64,000 nt of DNA, taken from positions 18,134,204-18,198,203 of the forward strand of contig OZ020492.1 in the NCBI GenBank assembly GCA_963971405.1, in the 5' to 3' direction. Position numbers and translations under genes: made by a program. The notes under the pieces were generated by a model, which was not told the DNA's origin, did not search any database, and saw only the letters and a program-made list of their open reading frames with translations. Origin of the DNA: Psococerastis gibbosa (Eukaryota; Arthropoda; Insecta; Psocodea; Psocidae). Positions 34,376-44,961 of this stretch are shown here, in pieces; position 1 is the first letter of the stretch, and every line of letters starts with the position of its first letter.

Positions 34376-34794
34376 CAGGCGCGGATCTAGAATGAGGCTA
34401 AGGAGGGGGCTAAGATTAAATACGAATCAAAAAGATCCATTTTCATAAAAGTGTATAAAATGGTGAAAGCCGTCCTCATGGACGTACGCAGCTTTTAAAT
34501 TAATGACCTTCGTGTCTTATGCGCATAAGTCAGAGGGTTCGGAAATATGGAAGGGGGCCCGGGGGTCCCCCCCCCCCGGGTGAAAATTTGTGAAAAATAG
34601 GGCTGAAATATTGGGGTTTTACGCATTTTCAGAGCAATAAGGATTCTATATTATAGGTAATGAATAGAATTAGACACAAGGGGGGCCCGGGGGTCCCCCC
34701 CCCCGGGAGAAAATTTGTGAAAAATTGGGCTGAAATAGTGGGGTTTTACGCAATTTGAGGAACCTAACGGGGGGGGGGGGGCTATCCGCGCCTG
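34376..34794. mobile_element. hAT-type MITE, family H5
   Basis: The ends are perfect inverted repeats CAGGCGCGGAT and ATCCGCGCCTG. The flanks are perfect 8-bp duplications GTCCCACT (34368-34375 and 34795-34802). The interior has two diverged tandem copies of a GGGCCCGGGGGTCCCCC...GAAAATTTGTGAAAAAT unit. Confidence 0.92.
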
Positions 34795-34802
34795 GTCCCA
34801 CT

Positions 34803-35290
34803 GTACTTGAGCTAGAAAAAAAATAATTTGTTGGTGGGTTACTGGTATGCCCACCATACCGGAAAGGGTTAATGAATCAGTCCACCCTCTTTTCTAACCA
34901 CACCGAAGCGTCATTTGCTGTCCCCTTTATTATATAGGGTTCACCCCTGACAACTCGTTAATTAGTTTTTGAGCTATCTCAGATCACCACTTACGTCTTA
35001 TAAAGGATATGTGAGGAGCATGTTTGCAAAAGACGATTTGTCACTTGGCACTGAAAATGCAGGAGAGAAAGAATAAAGAAAGAAAATTGTCTTTATTTTC
35101 AATGTGGGCGATAAGACAAAAAACTTCTAAAATCTAAATGCTTCAACAGGTACATTATGGAATGTAATATTTTAATTAATATTCTTTGATAACATAGGAA
35201 TTGCCATAGACTTTTTATTATTATTATTATTATTAATATTATTATTATTATTTTTTTTTGTAACTGTCAATGCAACGATTCCAGTGATAC
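34803..35290. other. Unannotated AT-rich DNA
   Basis: A (TTA)n microsatellite is near 35211-35252. The GAAAGAAAATTGTCTTTATTTTC block at about 35079-35102 recurs at 58890-58913, so part may be an uncharacterised repeat. Confidence 0.4.
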
Positions 35291-35367
35291 TACCAACTCA
35301 AAAATTATTTTTTTGTGACAAATCGCTTTTTGCGTACATGCTCCTCATGTATGAAGGGGTGGCGACA

Positions 35368-35580
35368 CGATTGCGCTGGTAGCCTCTGCCCCTTTTGCAA
35401 TAAGTTTCAATCATACTTATAGAAGACCCGTCGGCGAGTTGCTGATTGGACGTCTGGTCTAATGCCGGAAAGTGCCAGCACTTTTGGGCAGTAGACCAGA
35501 CGTCCATTCAGCAACTCGCCAACGGGTCTTCCATAAGTATGACTAGAACTTATTGCCGAAGAGGCAGAGGCTACCAGCGT
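35368..35580. repeat. Inverted repeat with ~95-bp arms
   Basis: The arm GCCTCTGCCCCTTTTGCAA...GACCCGTCGGCGAGTTGCTG is repeated in reverse as CAGCAACTCGCCAACGGGTC...GGCAGAGGC, with a ~25-bp centre near 35465-35487. The arms differ by a few bases. Confidence 0.8.
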
Positions 35581-35597
35581 CTGAAAACAAGCGCCAG

Positions 35598-35705
35598 GAA
35601 TCCTTCTCTTCACAGACGACATCGTTCTGGTTCGCGACTCATGAGATAAAACTGAAAGTACTCTCAGGTTGTGGGTAGAAACGATGGAGCGGCATAACGA
35701 CCACG
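35598..35705 (+). pseudogene. RTE-like LINE reverse transcriptase fragment
   Basis: The translation reads ILLFTDDIVLVRDS, a stop, then DKTESTLRLWVETMERHN. This matches the [FY]xDDIVL palm motif and the following helix of RTE-type LINEs. It is short and interrupted. Confidence 0.6.
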
Positions 35706-35730
35706 GACAGGAGTAAAAAGCAGCAACAAT

Positions 35731-35908
35731 CAAGGCCGTAGCCAGGATTTTTTTCCCGGGGGGGGGGGGGGGTTCAGAAATTTCATTGGATATTACAAAG
35801 TGGTTCTTATTCTTCCTTTCAAATTCCGATTTTATCTAGTACCAAGCCATTTCATTTCGGGGGGGGGGGGGGTTGAACCCCCATGAACCCCCCTTTGCTA
35901 TGGCCTTG
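35731..35908. mobile_element. hAT-type MITE, family H2, inverted copy
   Basis: The ends CAAGGCCGTAGCCAGG and CTATGGCCTTG and the interior match the 9736 and 44962 copies in reverse. The flanking octamers GCAACAAT and GCATTGAT agree at only five of eight positions, so it is older or rearranged. Confidence 0.8.
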
Positions 35909-36069
35909 GCATTGATCACCGTAAAAGTCATGGAACGGAGTTTGATATGATGGTAATATATTGCAGTATTATATGGTATGTAACACTGGGAGTCCGAAGT
36001 GCGGTATCTGCGTGTTTACGACTCATTTCATGATTAATATGGTAACACTAAATTAACCTTGATTGAAGG

Positions 36070-36245
36070 AGTAACCTCCTCGTTCTAACCGAATATAGGG
36101 GATGAAGAAAATACTTGACTTGGCGGTATTCAAACCCACGATCCACGCCTATCCGAGGCGTCGTATTAACGCTGTTAAAGCAGTAGGCGTAGATCAGCGG
36201 TTCGAATCCAGTCAAGTCCAGTTTTTTCTTAATCCTTTAAATTTG
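36070..36245. mobile_element. SINE-B double copy, head-to-head tRNA-like arms
   Basis: A minus-strand tRNA-like piece (GTGGGTTTGAATACCGCC) is followed by a plus-strand one with the B box GGTTCGAATCC (36198-36208). The outer arms pair (CTTGACTTGG with CAGTCAAGTCCAG). Confidence 0.6.
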
Positions 36246-36349
36246 GTTATACTGGCATGATGGGGCCACACGAAGAGGAGAGAAGATGACAACCTGCTAG
36301 CACGTGTGAGGGGCTATTCGGTGGAGACAACGATGACGTCCGAGGATAA

Positions 36350-37972
36350 AATAAAATAAATAAATAAATAATCGTTTATTTGCCAACAGACAATGTCCAA
36401 TAATATGCAAATTAACTTAACTTACTTAACTATGCTTATCATAATTTACATGTGTGATACATAACTATTGTACAATTATAATTATAAGCAGTATATCGTA
36501 CATCTATTTGATAATATGAAGATTAAATAAATAAGTTGTATACAAGTTATCTAGTTGGTAAGTAATGATAAAAATAAAAAGTAATGCTATAAAGTAATAC
36601 TATCTGCCAATACATATCATTCTTATACATCTTAATTCAGTCTTTATTATTTAAAAATGGTAATCTTATAAAACGTAGTCTATTGGATTCATTATAGCTA
36701 ATGTTTTAATAAATTTACGTTTGCCATCGGTGATGTCTAAATGTGTAGCATTAAGATTAAATATTTTAGTTAGCCTGTAAATGGGAGTATTCGCACATAT
36801 ATTCATTCGGGGAGTTTGTAGATAAAAAAGGTCATTGTTTCGGGATCGTCTATTTGGGGTATTAATTAAAAGTTTTTCTAAGAGCTCTGATGAATCGAGT
36901 AGTGAGTGGAATATGTTATATAAGACTTTTATTGCAATTTTTGTTCTTCTTGTCTTAAGCGTGGGCATCAGAAAGTTATTTAGTAATGTTTCGTAAGGCA
37001 TTAGTTGTGGGTAAACACCCGTTTGTCTATAGTACATACATTTTAAAAATCTCTTTTGTACTTTTTCTAAACTTTTTATGTTGCCCTTTGTATAGGGGTC
37101 CCAAACTTCACAACCATATTCGAGTATACTCCTGCATAGGGAGTTAAATAAACTAAAAATTATTTTTTGGTTACTTATTATACCTCGAGTATTTCTAATG
37201 ATAAACCCCAGTATTTTGTTGGCTCTGTTTATTATTTTATCAATATGATTATTATAGGTTAATTTTGAGTCCAATAGTATACCTAAATCTTTAACTACGG
37301 TTACTCTATTAAGATTTACAGAATCAATTGAATATGTAAAATTAATTTGATACGTTTTGAGAGAAAAAGCTATGTATTGGCATTTGGCAATATTGAGGTG
37401 TAATATATTTTTCTTGCTCCAATCGTAAAGGAGTTTAGATCTTCTTGAAGTAATAAACAATCATCTACATTGGTTATTTCTTTTAACAGTTTGACATCAT
37501 CAGCAAATTTTAGTATTTTACTATGCTTGATTATCTGGGGTAAGTCGTTTACCAGAAGAATAAAAAATAGAGGAGCTAGAGTGCTACCTTGGATTACAGA
37601 GGAAAGGATGATAAATGGTGCGGAGCAAATTCCTTCGTAGAAAATAAATTGTTTCCTGTCCGAAAAATATGAGATAAGTAATTTTATTAAGTTTTTTTCG
37701 AAAGACCATATTTCCTTAATTTGCTAATAAGTATTTCATGATCCACTTTGTCAAAAGCCTTTGCATAGTCAGTATAAATAACATCCGTTTGACTATTTTT
37801 CTGGAAATTTTCTGATAGAATTTCGGTAAGTGTTAGTAAGTAAGAGGCAGTTGACCTTCTAGGTACAAATCCATGCTGAGATGGACTAATGACAGATTTA
37901 ATATGCTCATAGATTCTTTGTTTGAGAATTTTGTCAAAAACCTTACTTATCGCACACATAATGATCTTAGAA
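36350..37972 (-). pseudogene. LINE, 5'-truncated, minus strand
   Basis: From 37972 down, the minus strand reads IIMCAISKVFDKILKQRIYE, HGFVPRRSTASYLLTL, motif A DVIYTDYAKAFDKVDHEIL, then after a frameshift ILKFADDVKLLKEI (catalytic FADD), and an intact 264-codon C-terminal part at 37460-36666 (VVKDLGILLDSKLTYNNHI; SILEYGCEVWDPY). It is a Jockey/CR1-type LINE related to the one at 1.7-3.1 kb but clearly a different copy lineage. The 3' UTR runs to a TTATTTATTTATTT-like tail near 36350-36372. The 5' part is missing. Confidence 0.87.
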
Positions 37973-37979
37973 ACAAAAG

Positions 37980-38085
37980 TGAGGGGGGCGTAAGGACACC
38001 TGGTCTGTCACCAAAAGATGTTCTAGACAGGAGCGCCTGGAAAGTGAAAATCCGCGCTGCTGACCCCGTGAGGGGGATAAGTAAA
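37980..38085 (+). pseudogene. RTE-like LINE C-terminal fragment
   Basis: The translation GLSPKDVLDRSAWKVKIRAADPVRG resembles the terminal residues of RTE-type LINE proteins (...DxxxWxxxxxxADPxxxG). It abuts the truncated end of the minus-strand LINE. Confidence 0.5.
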
Positions 38086-38289
38086 TTAAGTCAGCAAAAT
38101 GCTTTCATGGGCTTTATAAACTAATTAATTACAAAGGGGATCAAGACAAGCCCGTGTTAAAATTAAATTCAATCGGCGACAAAGGAATCTAAAGTAAAAA
38201 CATCAGTTCCTTATTAATGAAGAAAATGCACTCTAATGCGAGTGCCAGCATTTCGAATCTGCTTATAGCTTATTATGGCCTGTTTCCTT

Positions 38290-39010
38290 TAACACCATCT
38301 CTATAAATTTTGCAGTTGAATTCTGAACTACATGTTTAGATGTATTTTACTTATCTTAAAGCCTGACTTGTGGGGGAAATTTAAACAAAACGGGGATACC
38401 CACAGCTACAACACGAGGCAACGGGGAGACCTGTGTAAGGCCCGCACCACGCACAGCCAAGTGTGAGCGACTGGATCCTATACTACAAGGTTTCGTCTAC
38501 TTTAGAAAACTCCCGATTGAACTGAGAGCGGCGAGAAATGCTACCAACTTCCCTAAATAATTGCTTAGAGACCATCTCTTAAAGAACGCTTTCTATACAC
38601 TGTCACTAAGGAACTAGCACAATAACAATGACAGACCTACCTGATTTTGACGATTTTACTTTATACTTTCTTGTCAATTACTTGTTGATTGCTTGATTGT
38701 ATACTTACTTCAACATACAGCCGGAAGATGGCTGGTTGGCAGCAGCATATTGCAGCGATTTCTCCAATCTCCGCGATTTTGGCATGTCCTCTTCAGCTCC
38801 ACATAGGACGTTATATCCCCAAATCATTTTTAACTTGTTGGAGATATTCGTTTCGTGGCCATCCCCGTCGATTTATGCCTTCTATGGCCCCTTCAATGAT
38901 GCAGCCGACTAAGTTATCATGCCGAAGTAGGTGTCCGATCCAGCGTGCCCTCCTAGTGGATATGGATGCAACAATTGTTCATTGTATAATTTAACAGAAA
39001 TATATATTTA
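38290..39010 (+). pseudogene. LINE 3' end, interrupted by another LINE piece
   Basis: The plus strand reads HSYNTRQRGDL, then near 38502 KLPIELRAARNATNFPK, a stop, and LLRDHLLKNAFYTLSLRN before the final stop. This is a LINE C-terminus, also present at 55.6-56.5 kb. The 3' UTR is split at 38703 by a 285-bp insertion and resumes at 38989 (ATTTAACAGAAATATATAT). Confidence 0.75.
38704..38988 (-). pseudogene. RTE-like LINE C-terminal insertion with target duplication
   Basis: The minus-strand translation contains RHDNLVGCIIEGAIEGI and RRGWPRNEYLQQVKN, a typical RTE-type C-terminal pattern (GH.LR...L...IIEG...G.RGRPR..Y). Direct repeats ATTGTATA flank it (38696-38703 and 38981-38988), and the undisturbed site is visible in the related LINE end at 56.5 kb. 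Confidence 0.75.
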
Positions 39011-39162
39011 TTTATTTATTATTTAATAGCAACAAGATTAAAAAAAGAAATGGAACTGATTTTATTGTTCAATTCCCTTTCATAAAGATTTTCAATTGCA
39101 TTCATTCATTTCCTTTTAATTTCATTAAATGCATGCATCCAAATAACCTCCTCAGTCGCCTC

Positions 39163-39480
39163 CATTGGCTTAACTAAAGAGGGAGGTCGGGGGCTAAGCC
39201 ACCCCCAGGTACCTGTCAAGCCCCCCCCCCCCAGTGTTTTTGAGGAAATAAAACAAATTGATTAAGTAAATGAATAATAGCCTATGTTATTTCGGACTTT
39301 AATTTTTTTAATATTTATGCTTGAATCTGCACTGTAATCCTTGATAATTAATATCTTAAGTTTTTGGGATTCTAAGTCTCCACCCCACCCGGCCACCCCC
39401 GGTATTTTGACAATTAAGGGTTCGGAACACATGGAGTCCTAACACCCCCCTCCCAGGTATTACGGCTTTTTATACCAATG
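39163..39480. mobile_element. hAT-type MITE, family H6
   Basis: The ends CATTGGCTTAA and TATACCAATG are short imperfect inverted repeats. Perfect 8-bp duplications GTCGCCTC are at 39155-39162 and 39481-39488. Several C-runs lie inside. Confidence 0.85.
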
Positions 39481-39488
39481 GTCGCCTC

Positions 39489-40021
39489 ACTATGTCACTT
39501 GATACTTGTGTTGATTTACGACAGGTTTCCAATAGCATTGTGTGACGGTGTGTATTAGGTAAGTAAGTAAGTAATCATTCAAGTAATCATTAGCATGACT
39601 GAATATGAGAGATTGGGGAAAACAAATTAATATTTTTTATATATAAAGTTTTTTATATATAAAGTTATTAAAAGAAATTAAGCTATTATGATACAGCAAG
39701 CCCGGATTATTTCAGGGGAGGTGGGAGCGCAGTTGAATATGGGATGATAGGCCATGGTCGTTCTGAAAGAGTACTTCCAAACGTTTTGTCAACATCTGCG
39801 GTCGACATCTTCAGTGGAACTGCATAGACATCTAAGATTGTATCTCGGAGGCTCAGCATCAACTGCTTTGTCACGTAACTCCGGCCGCGAAAGCCTTTGT
39901 AATTATATTAGGGCCTACACCAGAAAATGTTTTGATTTAATCAGCTATGCATACGGTTTTATTGTTGTCAAGTTATTAAAAAGATTTTATGGTAAAAAAA
40001 ATTATAATGACTTTTTGGTCT
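39489..40021. other. Unannotated DNA
   Basis: A 91-codon plus-strand frame at 39754-40029 has no motif. A short AGTTTTTTATATATAA duplication is near 39635-39668. Confidence 0.4.
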
Positions 40022-40029
40022 ATTACTGA

Positions 40030-41256
40030 CAGTGGCGGCGCTACGGGGGTGCCTGCCCCCCCAACAGTTTCTCCGGCCCCTCCTGCCCCCCCCCCACTAT
40101 TGACATACTTGGCATTTTGTTAAATTGAAAAATTATTGTACCGTAATTCAAAAAATTCCGACACAACTGGTAACAAGTTACTTACTTTCATTACGGTACC
40201 TACTCCCCATTGGCGTGGACAGGGGGGTCCTGGGATCCAGGGGCTCCCGTAGCACCCCCCAGGATTATTTGTGACAAATACGTTATGGGGGGAAAGACAT
40301 AGTAACCACAATAACGAAAGGGAAATTAACTCAATTATAGTATGCTTATTTCACATGAAAGACATCATTAAAAAAAAATCAATAATCAACAATATTGACT
40401 AATTGCTTTCACAAAAATATAAAAATTACTCAAAATGCTTAAAACCCCAATATTTCTGACCTATTTTTTCAAACTTTTTCTCCGGGGTTGACCCCCGGGC
40501 CGGGCCTCCCTGAGTGGTAGGTTTATTCGTCGGTAAAATCTCAACTGTACTGCTTGCAAAATCCGTAAAACTTCACTAATTTATCTATTTTTTTTTCGCT
40601 GGGGGAAACCCCCGGGCTACTCTTACTCCAGAATATAATATGCGTAAAACCTCACTAATATGGGCCTATTTATCAATTTTTTTTTCTCCGGGGGAGACCC
40701 TGGGGCCCACCCTTCCTCCAGAATATAACATGCGCTAACCCTCACTAATTTGGGCCCATTTATCAATTTTTTTTCTCCGGGGAAAACTCCGGGCCCACCT
40801 TTCTCTGCGCCTGGTACCACCATTCAGAACAAGTTCAGCAATTTCGCCGTCATGCATTATAGAGAATGAGACGACTAGGTCGCTGAGCGTGTCAGAACTT
40901 GTAAAAAATTTCAGGTGATTAAAAACAATTTTTTTTATTTTTAAAATTTCGAAAAAGTTTACATTTTAATTTTTTTGTTTTGCTTAACTTGAATAGTTTA
41001 GTGTATAATGTATTTCATACACATTAAAAAATAGAATTTAAATAATAATAAAGCCATATAATTTGTTGGGCCGACTTCAGCAGGGAATGAGTAATGAATC
41101 AAAGTCTTGGGGTCCTAAAGCCCCCCCCCCCCAGAAATTTTGGGAATTTACGCCAATGCTACTCCCAATGAAAAATGTTTTATTTTTTCATTGGCCCCCC
41201 AGATAGAAGTCATGCCCCCCATGGCCCCCGCCTTAAAATTTCTAGCGCCGCCACTG
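40030..41256. mobile_element. hAT-type MITE, family H4, split by a second hAT element
   Basis: The ends CAGTGGCGGCGCTA and TAGCGCCGCCACTG are perfect 14-bp inverted repeats. The flanks ATTACTGA (40022-40029) and ATTATTGA (41257-41264) are an 8-bp duplication with one mismatch. Removing the inner 40208-41158 element restores the layout of the uninterrupted H4 copy at 33371-33607. Confidence 0.92.
40208..41158. mobile_element. hAT-type element H1 nested in H4
   Basis: The ends CATTGGCGT and ACGCCAATG are flanked by perfect 8-bp duplications CTACTCCC (40200-40207 and 41159-41166). The interior matches the 4032-4668 element in reverse but is ~310 bp longer, owing to 3-4 tandem ~90-bp units (CTCCGGGG...ACCTCACTAATTTGGGCC) at about 40480-40805. 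Confidence 0.92.
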
Positions 41257-41261
41257 ATTAT

Positions 41262-41438
41262 TGAGCCAACCTAGTGGTAAAGCCCCCTCTTACACTCAAC
41301 TAGGAAAGTCCGGGACACTACGGCCACTACGGGCTCTACATGCCCTCCGAAGCATGGTCAGAAAATGTAACTAGTGTAGGGCTCGAACAAACAACCTTTC
41401 GGGTGAAATTTGGAGCCCGTTCCACTACTCTATTTGTC
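41262..41438 (-). mobile_element. SINE-A copy, tail-less
   Basis: Minus-strand tRNA-like head with B-box variant TTGTTCGAGCCC, plus the body with a short internal rearrangement around 41320. It directly abuts the H4 target duplication. Confidence 0.75.
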
Positions 41439-41949
41439 TACCTACACTGTACATGATTTTTATAGTGGGTATATTACAATGTCTTTAAAGGATTGTCATG
41501 GTTTAGCCTGCTGTAGTGTTGGAGGGAATTATTTATAAATGAAAACAGAGTATGCGTCAACATTAAATAATATTCACCAACAATATCTTCCATGTACCCT
41601 TCTTATACAGTTATACCCTTGAACGCAGAGATCGACAGAGCATGCTAAAGGCTTAACGAATATGGCAACTAAATTAACGGTTGGCTAAATACTGAGATTG
41701 TAAAATAAGTGATTACCCGGTATAGTATGTAATAACTAACAACGACAGCAAGATCCTGCGGCTCACTATTTCAGGTTTAACGGTAATTTTGAGAATGTCA
41801 TGTCATTACTGTGTTAATTTGTTGCTCATGCAGGAATCATTGTGCATAATTCTATGTTGACATGTTGCTCTCAGTTATGTACGCAGCTGAGGGAAAACTA
41901 TATTCTCAGTACTAGTCTGTGCTTTCCTATATTTCTGAATTTAAAATGA
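41439..41949. other. Unannotated AT-rich DNA
   Basis: Nothing recognised. Confidence 0.45.
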
Positions 41950-42120
41950 CTAGGGTAATTGTAATTGTAATTTTTTTAAGGACTTTTTATGGACCCAGGC
42001 CTACTTATAATGTCCCATAGGTCTCTTGTCCAATGCCAACGACCCCATGGATTTCGGACATTATTTGTAATGTTTCCGTAAGAATTCTTGGCCATTGGCA
42101 AACTGGCGCTAAAGCCCTTG
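41950..42120 (+). mobile_element. Repeat X, partial copy
   Basis: It matches 15955-16120 (AAGGACTTTTTAT, CCAGGCCTACTTATA, ATGGATTTCGGACATTATTT, TTGGCAAACTGG), then diverges. Confidence 0.75.
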
Positions 42121-42124
42121 ATGG

Positions 42125-42278
42125 GCTTACGCCTGGTCGACAACACTCCTCCAGTCATCTCGGTTCTGTACAACGCTCCACCATCTGCGGACTCCCAACT
42201 CGCGAAGGTCAGTTTCCAACTCATCCTTCCAGCGTTTTCGAGGACGTGCCTTTGCCAACGGTCACCATACCAAGTTGA
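42125..42278 (-). pseudogene. RTE-like LINE C-terminal fragment
   Basis: The minus strand reads LAKARPRKRWKDELETDL, RELGVRRWWSVVQNRDDWRS and VVDQA, the well-known C-terminal end of RTE-type LINE proteins (P+KRWxDxxxxDLxxxGV...A.DR..WR). It is joined to the X copy without a visible boundary signal. Confidence 0.75.
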
Positions 42279-42396
42279 ATCCAAGAGAGCAGAGTACGTT
42301 TCAAACTACGGCAAACTTATTAGTGGTTTGCACAGCGTTGGCAGGGGAACATGGTGGTACATAACCCCTGAGACTATCTTTTTGGCAATTAAATAA

Positions 42397-42483
42397 TTGT
42401 CAGAAAATGCAGCAAGTGTGGGACTCGAACCAACAACCTTTCGCGTGATAGTCGGAGTCTGTACCACTACTCTACAGGCCCTG
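42397..42483 (-). mobile_element. SINE-A fragment, tRNA-like head
   Basis: Minus-strand A-box-like TAGAGTAGTGG and B box GGTTCGAGTCC are both present; the body is truncated. Confidence 0.75.
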
Positions 42484-42682
42484 ACTTGTAGCATATCGAC
42501 AGTGTCATGCGTCTATTTCCGTACGCTTGTTTTATGTTTTCGAAAAATTTTGACTTTACACATTAAGCCTCGTGTTTCAATTTGTCAATATATTAGTTTA
42601 CGTTTGGATGGTTGTTGTTTTGTAAAGTACTATACTCAATACAGTATGCGAAATTTCCAGTATAGTTACTTTTTAATGGTAC

Positions 42683-42817
42683 CAGTGGCGGATTCACAGG
42701 GGGTGGGTCACGGGGGGTCATGACCCCCCCCCCCATAAATGAGTAAATTCATAATTACCTTTTAAACGTACAAAAAACTTGTGACCCTCCCTAAATTTTC
42801 CGCTGGATCCGCCCTTG
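42683..42817. mobile_element. hAT-type MITE, family H3, short copy
   Basis: The ends CAGTGGCGGATTCA and TGGATCCGCCCTTG are imperfect inverted repeats. Perfect 8-bp duplications AATGGTAC are at 42675-42682 and 42818-42825. Confidence 0.92.
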
Positions 42818-43010
42818 AATGGTACTCGCGTGATGCATAAAATTAAAAAACCTCGTGAGCACTTTGTGCCCTAGCCGCACCGTACGTTAACAACTCGTAT
42901 GCTATTGAGACTCTGTCAGTTTAGCAGTCAGGGCAAGGAAAGGTTTTAAAACATAAATGTATGGGAGCTGCTCATTTATTTAGTGATCGGGAGAGGTAAA
43001 GTCAGACAAG

Positions 43011-43699
43011 ATCACATCAAAAATGGTGTGGCACTGCACCAACCTCCTAATAAAGGTGTGTCGGGAAAACTCAGTCTCGCTGATTTGGGTCCCGGCGCAC
43101 TCGAACTTTGATGGGAATGAAAGAGCCGACGAGCTGGCTCGAAAAGGTGCAGAAACGCCATTCATTGGTGCAGAACCTAAGTACGGGATGGCTTATTGCC
43201 AGGCCCGTACTTCTGTACAAAAATGGGTGCAGAGAAAAACTGCAGAGGAATGGAAGAAAGTCCCGGAAAGCAGATTTGCTAAGAAGGTTATTCCGGGTCC
43301 TAGTAAGAAGCTCACCGATCAGCTTCTCTCTTTAAGTAGAGAGCAAGCTAGAAGGGTGGTTGGCACGCTTACGGGCCACGGCCACTTCAACAAACACATG
43401 CATAGAGTTGGCGTGAAAAACGACAGTAGATGCAGACTGTGTGAAGTTGAAGAAGAAACAGCTGAACACATTCTCTTTGAATGTGAAGCGCTGGGACAAA
43501 CTCGATACCAAACTCTTGGCCACCCTAGGTCTGAAGAGGAAACCATCCGATCTAATCCCATCACAAAAACACTAGAATTTATCAAAAAGACTGGTGTTAT
43601 AAGATGGGCGTAGACGGCAAACGTGGAAGCAAAAGACCTTCTAGGTCGACGCTTATAGGAACTCAAACGAGTAGGCCCCACGAAGGAAAAAAAAAAAAA
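43011..43699 (+). pseudogene. Young 5'-truncated LINE: RNase H + zinc-knuckle region, poly(A)
   Basis: A 196-codon open frame (43023-43613) contains VSLIWVPAHSNFDGNERADE, the end of a LINE RNase H domain including the final catalytic-site region. After ~75 residues comes a Cys-Cys-His-Cys cluster (RCRLCEVEEETAEHILFEC). The 3' UTR ends in a run of about 15-16 A at 43687-43702. Direct repeats AAAGTCAGACAAG at 42998-43010 and about 43700-43712 bracket the insertion, so only the last ~690 bp were ever inserted here. There are no stops in the remaining frame. The clade is probably RNase H-bearing (I, R1 or LOA-like). Confidence 0.9.
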
Positions 43700-43712
43700 A
43701 AAGTCAGACAAG

Positions 43713-44055
43713 GACAAAGGTGCATTATTATGGAATGTTTCGCCCCAGCAATTTAACCCTCTCTTACATTCTTCAACACTGTAGGTAGCATAGTGTTATG
43801 CTGTTTTTGCATTTATTTGTTTGACTTTTACTGCTTCATTAAGGAAATTCTTTCGATTTTTTAAATAGAAATTTAACATGGCGCGAGTACTAATTAATTA
43901 ATTTTCCGTTCCGCGGTACCCATAGCCGTTGGCAAAATTGTTTTTGGAAGACCTCCTGTGATAAACATTGATAATACAAAATCCATTTAGGCCTACTTAA
44001 ATGATTTAACCAATCAAATAAAATATAAAAATATAAAAATCTATTTCTTATTTTT
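43713..44055. other. Unannotated AT-rich DNA
   Basis: Nothing recognised. Confidence 0.45.
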
Positions 44056-44059
44056 TTTA

Positions 44060-44290
44060 ATTAATCATTGACCATTAACTAAATATTTAGCAAAAACCAT
44101 ATTGTAAAAAGTTTGAAGCGCTACAAATAAAGAACTATACATTTTACATAAAAACGTTTTAAATAAAAAAGATGGCAAATATTATTTTATATAAAAATAT
44201 ATCAACTGTTTTTATCGTACGATGCGCGGTTTGTGAGATATTAAATAAAACGTGTTTTTCAATATGGCGGCTGAAGCAAACAAGTCCAGT
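44060..44290 (+). repeat. Repeat Z, copy 1
   Basis: It shares CATTGACCATTAACTAAAT, TTTGAAGCGCTACAAATAAA, TTTTATCGTACGATGCGCGG and TATGGCGGCTGAAGCAAAC with 45325-45550. The relation is a direct repeat about 1.27 kb apart. Confidence 0.8.
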
Positions 44291-44789
44291 TTTTATATAT
44301 GAGTGGTATAATAGCAACCACAAAAGACATGAAGACATATTCATGTTATGTAAAACCAGACAAAGTCCACTGCTGTTAAATTTTCAGGAGAGCCAAAAAA
44401 AAACTGTAGCTAATTGCGATGTGGTTGCTTCTAAACGCAATCTTTGAACTAGTGTTACAATAGAGGATGCCAGAATCAGTTTCAGATGATACATTAAATC
44501 GCTAGATTTCTTCTTCTTCTTTCACTTCCCCCTTAGTGCCACATGTGCGGCTTGGGGGAGGATGTCCTGAAGTCGCCTCGGTGTGACGCTAACGCCTTAA
44601 TCTCGACCATTGTTTTCCCTCTTGCTCCGGCGAGTTGTTCCATCCTTTCCTCGAGGGTTGTCCTCGGTCTGCCAATAGATCTTCTTCCTTGTGGCTAGAT
44701 TTCAATCAGACGAATTCATCGGTAACAAGAACTCAATTTCAGTTCTTTGTGACTTCACTCGGGGGTTTTTTTTTAATGTTAAATCCCAT

Positions 44790-44870
44790 ACAAACAATTT
44801 AATGATTGTATCCGATTAACCTCTTTAATCGCCTCACTAAGTCACCAAATCGTTGCTTGTGTCGAGGTTC
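44790..44870 (-). repeat. Penelope-associated short repeat, inverted copy
   Basis: Reverse complement of the GGCGATTGAAGAGTTTAATC...GGATACATTCATTAAATTG motif seen at 11580-11640, including the preceding GGTGACTTAGTGA. Confidence 0.55.
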
Positions 44871-44961
44871 GACACGTCTCCGACCGCAAGGTGTGTAGAG
44901 ACTCGCACAAGTGCAAGCACGCTACCACCTTGCCATCAAAGTCGCATCTATACCACGCATA

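Noticed and set aside
36165-36225. tRNA gene on the plus strand near GGTTCGAATCC
   Set aside because: No matching acceptor stem or D arm; it is part of the SINE-B double copy.
44500-44700. LINE-like minus-strand piece (LEERMEQLAGARGKTMVEI)
   Set aside because: Suggestive of a LINE C-terminus, but no diagnostic motif was found, so it was not listed as a feature.
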